Source: Lamellibrachia satsuma
Lineage: Eukaryota > Annelida > Polychaeta > Sabellida > Siboglinidae
Assembly (NCBI GenBank): GCA_033239005.1
Contig: BSQZ01000010.1
Coordinates: forward strand, 10,635,001-10,699,000
DNA length: 64,000 nt
Direction: 5' to 3'
In this document: piece by piece, positions 1 through 27,759 of the stretch
How the letters are laid out: each line of letters starts with the position of its first letter
Position numbering within the stretch: position 1 is the first letter of the stretch
Made by a program: the position numbers and the translations under genes
Notes under the pieces: model-generated
Told to the model about the DNA's origin: nothing
The model's input: only the letters and a program-made list of their open reading frames with translations
Database searches by the model: none

Positions 1-125
1 TTTATGTCATGTGGTGACATTAGGAATGCCTTCTAGCAGTTACGCTTTGTCATGGCATTTGATAGGTTAATTCCACTAAGCATTGTGTCCTTCTGTCTGG
101 GTGACCTTTTCTCTGAGGTCCGAAG

Positions 126-520
126 CATCCTCGGTAGCCAGGGGTGGTAGTAGAACTAAACTACCCCTGGCAGCTTGACCTGTTCAAACATAGGTTGGTC
201 AGTTTATCCCACCCCATGTGTGGATGTGTGCTGAATCATTCACAACTTCGTCCCACTTGTTCCTTCGTCAATGTGTTTCTGGGAGTCAGACATGCCCGTT
301 CTCAAACTTCAAAGAGCGTTTCCAGGAAATATCTATCTTTACCCGTCCAAACAGCGAGAACGGATCCATAACCAATTAAAGTTAAGTCCCTTATGTAGGA
401 CTCAACAATTCGAGCTCGCAATCTCATTAGTTAACACGGCAACTAAACTATCAGGGTTTCAACTGGTCCATCTGCCAGAGGTACTGTTGGAAGTAGTCAG
501 AAGCCCTGGTGGCGAGGATG
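126..520 (+). mobile_element. Miniature inverted-repeat element, family M1 copy A
   Basis: The ends are imperfect inverted repeats. The left begins CATCCTCGGTAGCCAGGGG; the right reads as its reverse complement around 500-520. An inner inverted pair, CCCCTGGCAG..TGACCTGTT near 163-185 and its complement near 458-480, gives a foldback layout. Related copies lie at 50313-50700 (same orientation) and about 57247-57729 (opposite orientation). The short open frames inside are non-coding. This looks like a non-autonomous DNA transposon; the superfamily is not assignable because no clean target duplication is visible here. Confidence 0.7.
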
Positions 521-1053
521 GATAGAGGGTTTTCAGGGTAACATTGCTGGCTACTTCTTCATTGTGCATCACATGACCTGCCAGATGAAGACGACGTCAT
601 CTTACAATGGTGGAGATTTGTGGGAAGGCTCCGTACAGGTCCTGATTAGTGTTTGGGAACATGATACACAACCCTTAATAATTATTGGTTCAACAGTAGT
701 TTGTCCCGTGGGTTGATGTGAGTTAGTGAAGGAACCATGCAATATATTTAGATTTCTACTTTCACGATTTGACTCCCATTGAACGTGTGGCGACTACTAG
801 GCCTAACAGCCGGACTGGTGTGGTGTACTTGGTTTTGGTTGGATTTGGAGTCTAGTAGATTGATAAGTGCGTTCAACTTGATGGAGTAGAAATGGTGCTT
901 CGTGTACTGTGTCAGCGAACAGATCAATGCCATCAATGAAACCCAGATCACCCGTGAATCCATGAGACTGTTTCTCCATTTTTTGTGACAAATAATAAAA
1001 TCTATCACAGAATCACCGGTGCTAGTCGTTCATCAGTGGATTGTTACCCACAA
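521..1053. other. Unannotated intergenic stretch
   Basis: I see no gene, RNA or repeat that I can support. The minus-strand open frame at 748-1008 has no recognisable domain, and no splice structure links it to the neighbouring gene. Confidence 0.4.
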
Positions 1054-1628
1054 GCTCTACCATCACTACAGTGTACACAGCCCTACCATCACTACAGTGT
1101 ACACAGATCTACCATCACTACAGTGTACACAGCTCTACCATCACTACAGTGTACACAGCCCTACCATCACTACAGTGTACACAGCTCTACCATCACTACA
1201 GTGTACACAGCTCTACCATCACTACAGTGTACACAGCCATATCATCACTACAGTGTACACAGCTCTACCATCACTACAGTGTGCACAGCTCTACCATCAC
1301 TACAGTGTACACAGCTCTACCATCACTACAGTGTACACAGCCCTACCATCACTACAGTGTACACAGCTCTACCATCACTACAATGTACACAGCTCTACCA
1401 TCACTACAGTGTACACAGCTCTACCATCACTACAGTGTACACAGCTCTACCATCACTAATGTGTACACAGCCCTACCATCACTACAGTGTACACAGCTCT
1501 ACCATCACTACAGTGTACACAGCCCTACCATCACTACAGTGTACACAGCCCTACAATCGCTACAGTGTACACAGCCCTACCATCACTACAGTGTACACAG
1601 CCCTACCATCACTACAGTGTACACAGCT
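1054..1628. repeat. 26-bp tandem satellite, 22 copies
   Basis: The unit GCTCTACCATCACTACAGTG plus TACACA repeats with exact 26-bp spacing (starts at 1054, 1080 and so on) for 22 units, with few substitutions (GCCC for GCTC, some ATG/ATA changes). Since 26 is not a multiple of three, all three forward frames stay open, which creates spurious ORFs of 146-225 codons. It lies just beyond the probable 3' end of the minus-strand sacsin-like gene. Confidence 0.95.
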
Positions 1629-2758
1629 TGATTTCTTCTCCCGTAGTACTGCTTTCTGGTAATTCAAGAGATACTCCTCTTTCTGTATTTGACTCGGGCA
1701 CCAAACTTACAAGAATAATGAGAAAATACACAAATAATCCATTTTAGTAATTTATTCAGCAAAGCCACACTACAGAGATGTAACACAAGCAGTACTTAAA
1801 ACAAACACAACACGACACTCTGGTAATGACCGTATTTTGGTTTTGTTTAAACAAGCCATGCAGTCACAGACAATTCTAGATCATCCTATTGGTGCATACT
1901 AAACAAAAAAATTAATAGAAATAGTAGCAGTGCACGATTAGCAAAATGACAGCCTCCATGCATGTAGGAGTGCTGCATTCCATTGCATTCGTGATTACCA
2001 GTCGACATGTAAATAGAGTTCACGACCCGGTGAACTCATAAACGATGGCACATTAAGAAAAGTTCACATTTACCTAAATAATAACTGGAGGTTAGGAATA
2101 TTTGTAATACGTTTGTAATTAATCCTCTTCTTTATAACACAGGCGAGTCTAGCTACCAGACAACAAACTCTTTTACTACAAAGTATATATTTGAACATGG
2201 TGGCACTAGTAAATACATGGATTAATGAAAGAGCAAACTTCTTTTAATTGAGTGCATAACAAATGTGCATCTTCATACAAACAGAGATTGCACACGTGCA
2301 CACACACCCTTGCATAGATTCTGCAGTCAAATGAATCACCATGACAAGTATGTTGGTGCAAAATATATAGTCAAATTACAGTTTACTTATCTATCTCTTT
2401 TGCAGAATGCCAGATTGATACACTGAATTTTACATTACAACACCAAATGTCACACAAAGCAATGTACCCTAATTACACCACTTAGCAATTTAGCATCAAT
2501 AGTCTGTGTTATATTTGGATGTGATTAATGAACATTTCTTGACAAAGGATCTAACTGCAGCCGTATTACAGAAACAGTTCATGTGTTGTTTCCTCCTAAG
2601 ACCTCAACAGTGGCTACTTGCAGCTATACAGGCAGCTGCCAGTTTATCTTAAAGACAGCACTAGTAATGTTTAAAATTCACATACAATTCAAACATTAAG
2701 TTGATAGCTTCGATTGGTTTACAGTTGTGCCTTGTGACGAACACTTCACGACAGTTGC
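1629..2758 (-). other. Probable 3' UTR of the sacsin-like gene
   Basis: Immediately downstream of the stop at 2759-2761 (minus strand). AT-rich, with no coding signal. A canonical AATAAA on the minus strand lies at 1756-1751, which would give a 3' UTR of about 1 kb with cleavage near 1720-1740. The signal is seen directly; its use is inferred. Confidence 0.45.
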
Positions 2759-17895
<15,137 letters not shown>

Positions 17896-18411
17896 TTTTG
17901 TAGTTTTGTGTCTGCGACCACGGATTGGTTCTGTCAGTCCATTCAACTTTCCGCACGCATCAATTTAATACCTAAAAATGTAAACACATTAATTAATTAT
18001 AATTATGTGATGGTGTAGATATTTAGGAATGTCAAATTTCAGGTTGTATCTACTAAGATCAGCTAAGCACCTCATGATGTATTTTTGATAGTATGGACAC
18101 CTGCCATTGTGTGATGCCAGAGTAGGCAGGTGGGCAGATATATGGATGAGCGATTGGTCAAGTAGGCAAACAGATGGACAGGCAGATAAGCTGGTAACCA
18201 TGCAGACCGACTGCCCGCCTGCCTGCCCACCCGCCTGCTTGTCCAACTTTAAGCCCGGCATGCACATACCAACTTTTAGTCTACAACAGTTTGTCTGCCG
18301 ATATATACTTGGCAACTACCCATAGACTGACCATCGGCCGACCGATTTTTCAGATGCCAAATGTCCACAAAAGCGCCCAATCAACGACAACGGGTCCACT
18401 GCCAATTAAAG

Positions 18412-19066
18412 TTAAAGGGAATAAAAACAACGATTGCTTGAAATCATAATTATATTACATCTTGCAGTATAATTATTTCCACTTCCACAATATAAAAAAT
18501 TTCATTAGAATTCACCTAGAGCCGCCAAACTTCTCATGTATCTACCATACATATACACATGACACGTTGTCAAAAAGTACTTAATTCCATATAATGATCG
18601 GTCACAATTTACAAAAACTAAAACAAAAATGCACCACATGAAGCCAGACGTAGGAGATGGTGAGTTTTTGTTAATTTACATTTTTGTAAATTGTTATTAC
18701 TATATAGGAGTATGTGTAATTTTGACACATGACATGTACATGTATTTTAGATATATGAGAAGTTTGTTCATAACATTTTACTTGGTATTCCAAAAAATTG
18801 CCATCACCACCACTCGCCATAGTGACATGAGTAAAACTGTACTGAAGCAGTGCATAGAAATCACTGACTGAAGATAAACGAATGTCACAAGTGAAGTCAC
18901 AAAACCACGTGATCGCCCATCTCATTAACTTTGAATTGTACATGTGCTTTGCGAGTTAGATGCATTAAACATTATAATTTTACCTATAAATAAATTGTTT
19001 TTGTAAAATTATATTAAACACATCGAAAAAGCATTTTGGTTAGTGCTTCATTGTTATTCCCTTTAA
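18412..19066. mobile_element. TTAA-flanked MITE (Kolobok/piggyBac type)
   Basis: A perfect 13-bp terminal inverted repeat TTAAAGGGAATAA lies at 18412-18424 and 19054-19066, so TTAA stands at both ends. The first ~100 bp closely match the end of the THAP-containing element that terminates at 38632 (shared blocks TATATTACATCTTG, ATTTCCA and TTCATTAGAATTC). This points to a non-autonomous derivative of that element. The short ORFs inside are not convincing genes. Confidence 0.75.
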
Positions 19067-19375
19067 GCTACTTCGTGAACATTACATGTAACATCATCCA
19101 CGATTTACCACATCCCAAATGCCCGAAAGTAGTAGTGATTTTCTACTAGCTGGAGTGTCGACTCTTTTTTAAATGTTTAAACTAGTCACATTACCAGTAT
19201 TTCCCTGTCATTTTAAGTTTATGACTGTCGTTGGATATCTATATTACATCACATGTAAAACTTATGCATGTCTTCTTTGAAATAACGTATAAAACTGAAA
19301 TATAGCACAATCACTAAGGGAGGCCATTGTGTCAGTATTTATGTATCTGCATCTCGACACTAAACTTACTTATTT

Positions 19376-19534
19376 ATGGAGAATAACAAAATTAAACAAA
19401 AAAGGGAGGAATCAAAAAAGCTTTACGAAGAAGCAAAGCGACAGGAGGCTGCAGAAAGGTCAGGGGAATACCTGTACAGAGTCAGGGGTCCACCATGGGA
19501 AAGAAAAATAAGAAAGATAAGGAAAAACCAATAA
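19376..19534 (+). pseudogene. LINE ORF1-like C-terminal fragment
   Basis: A 52-codon frame (MENNKIKQKREES.. to ..KIRKNQ) is lysine-rich and contains YRVRGPPWERK. A closely similar phrase occurs near the end of ORF1 in several CR1/L2-type retrotransposons, to my recollection. It is isolated, with no adjacent plus-strand endonuclease, so I treat it as a fragment. Confidence 0.4.
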
Positions 19535-19536
19535 AA

Positions 19537-19636
19537 ACTACACATCCATCTAGAATGACAGACTACACATCCATCTAGAATGACAGACTACACATCTATC
19601 TAGAATGACAGACTACATATCCATCTAGAATGACAG
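19537..19636. repeat. 25-bp tandem repeat, 4 copies
   Basis: The unit AGACTACACATCCATCTAGA plus ATGAC occurs four times with one or two substitutions. It directly follows the ORF1-like fragment. Confidence 0.9.
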
Positions 19637-20710
19637 ATGGTAAAACAATTGTAAATAAGAAGAAATGTTTTATTTGACCAATATAACATTTCAAAAGAAA
19701 TAGACGTACATCCATGTTAACAAAACAATATTACATAGTATAAATTTGTAATTTTACAATGAACATAAATTAGAATATTTATAAGTTAGTAAATTATAAG
19801 TTAGTAAATTAAAGTTAGTAAATTAAACAAGTTAGTAAATTAAACAAGTTATGTTCTTTCAAAGAGAAAAAAAATAAAATTAAATGAGTTCATCAAATAA
19901 ATGCAATTCTTTCAAATAGAAGGAAAACAAAAAGTCGTGCGTGCGCGCGCGCATGTAAATCTACAAAAGTGTTTATTCTCTTTGTGTAGTTGTGAATATG
20001 CGCGTTCGCTGAGTGCGTGCGTGTGCTTAGTTGCATGTTTTGTTTGGTTCTGTTACACATATAACAATTTGCTATATTGCACATGGTTTAATAGTTTTGT
20101 ATGTACTTATGTTTGGTGTAGTTTGCAAACCCACTTAGACTATGTGTGATGATTTTTCTTTTACCAGAGCTGGTGTATTGTTGAAAGTGTAGATTGTGTC
20201 TCAGGCATCGCTTAGCAAATTCATGTTGTGTTCTAAATGTATGATATTCATGTTGTCTCTTCATGTGTTGTGAGTGTGTATGTTTGTGTTTGGTGTCAGC
20301 TGCCAATTTTGTAGATACGATGGTAACAGATTTATAATAGAACTTGAGTTCTTGTAATCTTAGTAAATCTGTGATTTTTAAATAAATTTTATCTTTTTAA
20401 AAGCAGATCCATGTGTGAGTTATATCTACTCGTTGTTAGTATTCTAACAGCCTTCTTTTGTATTTTGTATATTCTTTCACTTTGAGGGCCCCATGCCATG
20501 ATGCAATAGTTCATATGTGAGAGGACTAGTGTATTATATATAACTTGTTTATATTTTGGGGTAATACATGTTTAAGCTTATTTAACACTGCAATTGTTCT
20601 GGAACACTTATTTGAAGTGATGTCTGAATATTTCCTATATTTAAAATTTGTGTCCAGAGTTAGACCTAGGAAGTTGAATTCATTTACTTTTTCAATGTTT
20701 GTGTTACTGA

Positions 20711-21020
20711 TTTGGAGCGTAGGTGCATTTACTTGTTTATTTGGAGCGTAGGCGCATTTACTTGTTTATTTGGAGCGTAGGTGCATTTACTTGTTTATTT
20801 GGAGCGTAGGTGTATTTACTTGTTTATTTGGAGCGTAGGTGCATTTACTTGTTTATTTGGAGCGTAGGTGCATTTACTTGTTTATTTGGAGCGTAGGTGC
20901 ATTTACTTGTTTATTTGGAGCGTAGGTGCATTTACTTGTTTATTTGGAGCGTAGGTGCATTTACTTGTTTATTTGGAGCGTAGGTGCATTTACTTGTTTA
21001 TTTGGAGCGTAGGTGCATTT
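20711..21020. repeat. 29-bp minisatellite, about 10.7 copies
   Basis: The unit TTTGGAGCGTAGGTGCATTT plus ACTTGTTTA repeats with exact 29-bp spacing. Only a few units vary (GGCGCATT, GGTGTATT). It lies inside the 3' part of the decayed LINE, so it arose after or during that element's decay. Confidence 0.95.
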
Positions 21021-22835
21021 ATTTATTTGGCTTGTGGAAAGCATTATATATAGATTTGTCTATGTTTAGTGACAGTTTGTTAATTTCAAGCCATTCATTT
21101 ATTTAAGTTCGTCATTAATTAAGGAACCAGCATCAATGTTCTGTGTATTTTTATTATTATTTAGCGTACTTGAAAGAGTAGTGTCGTCTGCATAAGCTAT
21201 AAAATTAAACATTTCACTAGACTTTGAAATATCATTTATGTAGATTAAAAAGTTAAACAACAGCTCCCCAAGAATAGACTCCTGTGGGACACCAGTGCTT
21301 ATTTTCAATGTCTTAGATTTAATATCGCCCAATTCTATGTACTGCTTTCTATATGTTAGGTAGCTGTTGAATAGTTTCAGTGTGTGGCCCTCCAACCCAT
21401 AGTATTTTAGTTTGTCCAGTAATATTTTATGATGAATGGTATCAAAAGCCTTAGACAGACAAACAATTTTGATTCTTTGAAATATTCAGAAGTTGACTGC
21501 TAATTACTTTTCTATAACTTTTGATATTGTTGGCAAAAGAGAGATTGGCATACAATTAGTTAACAAGGCTGGGTCTTTTTTCTTAAAAATGGGAATGACT
21601 TTGGCCAGCTATATTTTTTTCCTAGAAAACGCTCAGTGTATATGGTTTGATTTGTTATTAGTGTAAAGGACTTGATGAGTGATGGTGCAATATGTTTTAA
21701 TAAATTTGAAGATATACCATCGGAGCCACAGCTATTTTTCTTCGGGAGATTGTTTATAGTTCTCTTAATAGTTTTTTCATCAATTTCTCAAAATTTTTTA
21801 ATGTTTATTTTGTTTTGTGCATCCTTCTGTGGTTTTCTCCCCTGAATAATGTATGCTTTTAGCAAGATTTGAACCAACACTAGTAAAATATGTATTAAAT
21901 ATATTTCATATTTCTAATATGTTAGTTATTTCAGTATTATTTTCCTTAATTATCATGGTAGATAATTCTTTTATTTTATTCCTAGACAAAATTTCATTTA
22001 TATTTTTCCTATATGTGTTTCTGATGTCATGTTTAAATTTGATGAAAGTAGTTTCTACGTAATTTTTTTAGCTGTTTCGATACTCCTCTTTTACATGGCA
22101 TTGTATGTTTTTAAGTTTGTGTTTAGGGTATTGTATTCTTGTGTGCCAGGTCTTGTCTTATTCAATTTTGAATATAATTTATCTCTATATCTTATTGATT
22201 TAAGCAATCCCTGTGTTATCCAGTTTGACTTCTTATGTTTTAATTTTTTTTTAATTGACCAATTTTCAGGGCATATCTTTAGCTTTTAAAATAGCATCGT
22301 GTATCATGTCATAGTTCATATTTGTATCAGCTGACCTGCTTTTATCTAGTTTGTTATATATTTCCAATGCAATTATCTAATTTTTTACTTGGGTTTCTCC
22401 GTTTGTACATTTAATTGTATAAATTTGGGAGTGGCCCCTTTATTAATTGTCATGTCAAAATAGTATAAAATAGGGTTGATGATCAGATAGTGTTTTTAAT
22501 AATATACCTAGTTTTGTCTTTGTTGATAGTCTTTTGTTTTAAGGAAGAAGTTGTCTATAAGTGTACCAGTTGTATGACAAAATCTTGTTGGCAGGGTAAT
22601 ATGCGGACAGAAACTATGAGTTGTTAGCATATAAAAAAAATCACGACATACTTCGTTTTCATTTATCTTTAGCAGATTTAAATTACAGTCACCAGCCAAT
22701 ATTAATTCGTTTTTGTTTTCTATGTTTGTTATGAGCACCGTGAGTTCATTTATAAAACTGCCTAATTTGATCATGTAGCATTCTGGGAGACCGGTAGATG
22801 TTGCCTAGGATGACTTCTTTGGGTACTTCTTTGGG

Positions 22836-22903
22836 TAGCCCACCGCCGGTAACTTTGTGTAGCCCTCTGCTAGTTACTTTGGGTAGCCCACCGCTGGTTA
22901 CTT
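22836..22903. repeat. 24-bp minisatellite, about 3 copies
   Basis: Degenerate units of TAGCCCACCGCTGGTTACTT plus TGGG, preceded by two short TTCTTTGGGTAC copies. Embedded in the endonuclease part of the decayed LINE. Confidence 0.7.
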
Positions 22904-23598
22904 TAATAATCTGTCCCTCTCAATATTCATACTTATTTAGATTAATCAGTACCTCATATTTGAATCTTGTAACTAGGTAAATTACTAAACCACCCTTTTC
23001 ACTGCAACTTTTCCCTTGAATGATACAGTTATAGCCAGGCAATTGTATATGCGATAGGTTACTATTGCCCGTTATCCAACTTTCTTGTAAGCATATTACA
23101 TGAATTAAAAATTAATATTATTGAGTTCTTTGATAAATATTTCCAATTCATTGAATTTTGCATATAGATTATATGTTTGAGTTGAAAATACTTAAGGCAG
23201 TCTTAATATGCACCTGCAAAATTTTATTTTTTAAATTGTCATTGTCATAAAAGATAATCTTAAATCAAAATTCTGTGTTTTTATACCAATGCAGACCAAC
23301 TAAGGAAAAAGCAAAATGAATTTGAACAAAGAATTAAAGAAGTAAAACACATAAAAATTAAACATAATAGCAATTAATGAGGTAAAAAAACAAATGTACT
23401 GTAAGCATACCAGAATTTTCCATAGAAGGCTATATGTTATTCTATAAAAATATAAAAAATAATGAAGGAAGGGGTATTATAATGTATTATAATATACATC
23501 TTAAATTCCCTAGATGCAAAAATGTTAAACCTGGTCTCAACTTTCAAGGAATGTTTATTTATAGAAACTGAACTTAGAAATAAAACCAAACTTCTTTG

Positions 23599-23748
<150 letters not shown>

Positions 23749-23754
23749 CGATGT

Positions 23755-26110
23755 GGGATCAGAAGAAAATAATGCAGAACTTCTAAATATGATTAGATCA
23801 ACAACAGGACTTAAATACTCACAAATTGTAATTACGGGAAATTTCAATCTCCCACATATTGACTGGAAACATTGGACGAACAAATCAAATAACCCCAGCA
23901 ACTTCAACTTAAAATTTGTGGAATGCCTTACAGACATTCATGTTTCATCATGTCTCAAATCCCGCCAGAGGACGAGGCACAACCAATACAAACCTTTTAG
24001 ATCTAATCCTATCAAATGAGGAAGATAACATAGGGAAATAGAGCGCCTTAGTCCTCTTGGTAAAAGTGATCACTGTGTTATTACAATCAATATTTTGTGC
24101 AAAGTCATTACAAGTAAATATACTAAAAAAATAAGCTTTTTAATAAGGCAAGGAATGATGAGAGTTTTTAAATATAAACTGGGAAGAGAAATTTAGACTG
24201 TAAAGGCAATGTTAATGACCAATGGGAAATCCTTAAAACAGTACTAAATTCATTAGAAGATAAAATACATAGTATTACATACCTCAAAAAGAAGTTTCAA
24301 ATTACAGAAAGGGAAACTTCCCCCTGAACGCGAGCATCAGAAAACTAATTAGACATAAAAATAGATTATGGACAAGATACATAGAAACAAGGGATAGGAA
24401 AAAGTATATATTATATTGTAAGAGTATTGTAAAAGCAGAAATAAAATCTGACCAGAAAGTTCCGAAAGGAGTTAGAATGAAATTTAGCATCTCAAACCAA
24501 ATACAAACCCTAAAGTCTTCTGGAAATATTATAAATCAAAAACTATAATTAAACAAGGAATTTGGGAATTGAATATAGATCACATAAACACGAAATCCCA
24601 AACAACTGAAGATGGAGAAAAAGCAAATATTCTTGCCGACTACTTCTCCAATGTATTCACTACTGAACCGCCAGGGTCTATCCCAATGTAAACAATAAAT
24701 TAGTGATGGATGAGCTAAAAGTAACCGGAAACATATTATTGACGTTAAAAAAAACTTAATGAAATAGATGGCAGATTACTAATGGAGTTGTCAGAGAATA
24801 TCTGTCACCCATTACGAAAAATATCTGAAACGTCGATAAAAACATCAAGTATCTTGATGACTGGAAAGATGTCAAAATATCAGCAATGTATAAAAAAAGG
24901 AAATAAGAAATCTGCTTGCAATTACCATCCAATAAGCCTAGTAACAAGCAAAGTTTGTAAATGCTTGGAAAAAATTATTAGAAATCACATTATTAGTTAC
25001 ATGAAAGACAATGGTCTGTTCAGTCAAAAAACGATATGATTTTATTTCTGTCAGATCAACAGTTCTCCAACTAATTAAAATACTAGAAATGGATAAGGGT
25101 AACCACACGGATGTTATTTATATGGATTTTCAGAAGGCTTTTGATACCATGCCACATAAGAGACTAATAAGTAAATTAACAAGTTTGATGATCACATAAA
25201 CCAAGTGGTTAATAAAGCAAATATAATCTGAAGAACCTTCCAATTCCTACTCTCGAGTGTCAAATAATCGTGTAGACCAAATAACAGTATAGGGTGACAA
25301 ATCGGTCAAATTTAATAATAATATAGTGCCGAATAACAGCATGGGGGGATTGTTCAAAACAAATAATAGTACAGTGTGAAAAAGTAATTATATATTTGTC
25401 TTTTTTTGCGCCGAAGCAATTGTTTTACTTGACGTGAAGCCAAGGAATCCCTTGAAAAGTACGCGGATCGCCGTGTATTTTGGATTTTTTTCTGCCAAGT
25501 ATGCATAAACTTTGTGCATATTCGCATCACCGCAGATATTGTAACCGTATTTTATATCTGCGAAAAACTGGGGAGAATTTTACGTATTTAAATGGACATT
25601 AAAGTTTTATTAAAAATATACCCTGCATAATTTGAAATGATTATCGGAGAATATAGGCTGGCACAAATGTATAAATTTAATAATATTATAGTGCCAAATT
25701 AGGTGGCATTTTTCAAATTAGGGTGGCATTTTTCATCACCTCACCTAGATTATGCCATAGCAGTATGGTATCCATGTAAGATGAAACATAAAATAGCAAT
25801 ACTAGAAAACGTCTATGTATGAACTGTACATAATGAATCCGCACCAAACCTCCTGAATTGGGAGGATGAGTCATTAAGATAAGGAAATAGGACACTCTCT
25901 TAAATTGTATACCCAAAGAGCAAAAATAAATCTAAGAAAAAGTACATTCCTTCATAGAGTGGCTGAACCATGGAATCGTTTACCTAAATCAGAAATACAA
26001 GCTATAGATCGATAAACTCGTTTAAAAATCGTCTACACAAATTCTGGTCTACCCAGGCAATATTATATGACTATGAAGCTCCATGAACACTGACCACTAC
26101 CACTGGAAGC
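23755..26110 (+). mobile_element. Decayed plus-strand CR1-like LINE
   Basis: Pieces in order: endonuclease near 23830 ([12 protein letters not shown]); linker near 24630 (ADYFSNVFTTE); reverse transcriptase with YHPISLVTS near 24925 and VIYMDFQKAFDTMPHKRL near 25110; then, after about 500 bp of unrelated DNA (25200-25720), a C-terminal tail near 25735-26090 (LDYAIAVWYP, SFKNRLHKFW). Many stops and frameshifts. The catalytic FADD block is missing from what can be read. Confidence 0.7.
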
Positions 26111-26707
26111 GGAAACTACGAATCTGCGATCAGAATCATCCTAAGGTATCCTAAGGTAAGGTAATATGTTACCGACAGATTCAGCCGACGTCAGTACCTA
26201 TATCTATAAGGAATTCTAGCGATGCGTTGAGTGATAAACTTACAGCTGAAACTGTATAATTATTATTTGGTTAATTATAGTAATACTTTTCATACGTATA
26301 CCTTTTTCTTGTTAGAAGAACTGCACCACACAACGTCTCCTCAGAGGCTCCGCAAGTCCAAATGCAGCAAAACAGCCACGCAAACAACTAACACAGCTGC
26401 CCTACCCGAAGCGATTACCGAGTAGTCGAAACCAAGCTTTGTCCTTACGTCATACTGTTGTAAGCGGCAGGGTTTTCCGGAAAGTACTATTTTTTAGCAT
26501 AGCCGTATTTATAGAATGGCGTTATGCCTGGCGTGTACACTACACACACTGACATAATTATTATTTACATAGCTGACATTCAGTATTTAATCCATCATGA
26601 ATTAAATACGTTTCACCTACAGAGACAGTGTATGGCCAAAGAGCTCTTTGGTATGGCTATGAAAAAATCCCGCCTTGCCTATCTGTCTGGCCAATCTAAG
26701 CTGAATG
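26111..26707. other. Unassigned stretch with two exon-like frames
   Basis: Short open pieces after AG sites (26321-26420 and 26623-26710, the latter reading RQCMAKELFGMAMKKSR) look faintly coding, but I recognise no domain and can chain no further exons. Treated as unsupported. Confidence 0.2.
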
Positions 26708-26905
26708 AGGTGGACTCCGCTTAACTGAATCACTTCGAAGTTCGAGCCGGAGCATTTTGGTTCTATTTAGCAGGTGATTCACTTAATCGGCACATTTTAA
26801 GACTGTGGGAATAGGGAATGGTTCCGTACCACCCAATTTATGTGATTCTACTAAGCGGTTGATTCTGTTAATTATCCGCCATTCTGTTAAGCGGAGCGCG
26901 CAGTA
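26708..26905. mobile_element. Short MITE, pogo/Tigger-like ends
   Basis: Inverted ends: GACTCCGCTTAACTGAATCA on the left and, reversed, GCTCCGCTTAACAGAATGG on the right. Inner repeats of GATTCAC/CTTAATCGG type occur too. A second, more decayed copy is at about 59899-60075. The superfamily is inferred from the general look of the ends. Confidence 0.5.
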
Positions 26906-27429
26906 CTGCAATATATTATGTTAAAGAATCAAAACGACGAAAGTCTATTTGATCTGCAGCCGTGTGATTGTTTGGATGGCTTGCCGCTTGGATATGTGTC
27001 CGTTTGACTCTGGATAATCAGGCCTGCATGTTATGTTGGTATGCAATAGAGGGAGTTATATAATCTATAATAATTGGACTTCTGTGCTTTTGAAAGTAGT
27101 TGGTGACTTGGCTGAAGACCCATGCTATTTCATTAATTTCTAACACACGTGAAATAGTTTATTACAGAATTACCCTGGTCTGGTCGGTTCCCCCAACTTT
27201 GCTGTTAGTTTGTGTATTAATGTTCAATTATTTAGACTAGATGATATATTATATATGCATATTCTTACATATAAACAGTTGGTTTACTACAAAAAACTCA
27301 TATACAAACATACTTTGAACTTGTGAATTTTGTCTTCAGCAGTCAACATCTCGTTACCTGGTAGTTTTGTCCCACATAAAATTTCTCACTCACGAAAATG
27401 GATTTTCAATGTGTTGACGAATCAACAGC

Positions 27430-27580
27430 GGGTTACTCTTGAATGTGGCAGCGGTGTCACATAGGACCTATCGTGTCACAAAACAAATACCCTTATAGGT
27501 TTTGTAGAGAGTGGAGTGTGACACCTCCCATCTCCCACCTGTTTGTGGGGCCAACCCATATATATATATAAATAGAACAC
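27430..27580. repeat. Dispersed repeat family R2, copy 1
   Basis: It shares GTCACATAGGACCTATCGTG..CACAAAAC, TTGTAGAGAG and CACCTGTTTGTGGGG with 44995-45170, and the CCCACCTGTTTTGGGGGCCAACCTCCCA part with 38905-39030. Nature unknown. Confidence 0.6.
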
Positions 27581-27759
27581 CCGTTAGCAAAACAAGACCG
27601 CTGAGTCCTTATCAGTTGACACATGATGCAGTGACGCAGGCACGGGCCAGTGATATCCATACTGTTGCACGGCAAAAACCCACTGGAGGCGCGGTGTTTA
27701 TACTGTACAACACCCAGTCTTCGTCATATATCATACCAGCATCTACTAAATAACTTCAG

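Larger units (their letters stand above)
20060..23120 (-). mobile_element. Decayed non-LTR retrotransposon (LINE)
   Basis: Minus strand from high to low coordinates: endonuclease remnants near 23110-22960 (LPGYNCIIQGK, GGLVIYL); 22774-22508 with AGDCNLNLLK and GTLIDNFFLK; reverse transcriptase at 21395-21099 with STGVPQESILGELLF and AYADDTTL; a C-terminal tail near 20500-20350. Numerous stops. The 3' boundary is approximate. A 29-bp minisatellite has expanded inside it at 20711. Confidence 0.75.

Noticed and set aside
985..1747. Forward open frames of 86-225 codons
   Set aside because: They arise from a 26-bp tandem repeat that leaves all three frames open; no start context, domain or codon bias.
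26321..26420. Histone H3-like PRKQL in a plus-strand frame
   Set aside because: Five residues only; the surrounding sequence does not match H3.
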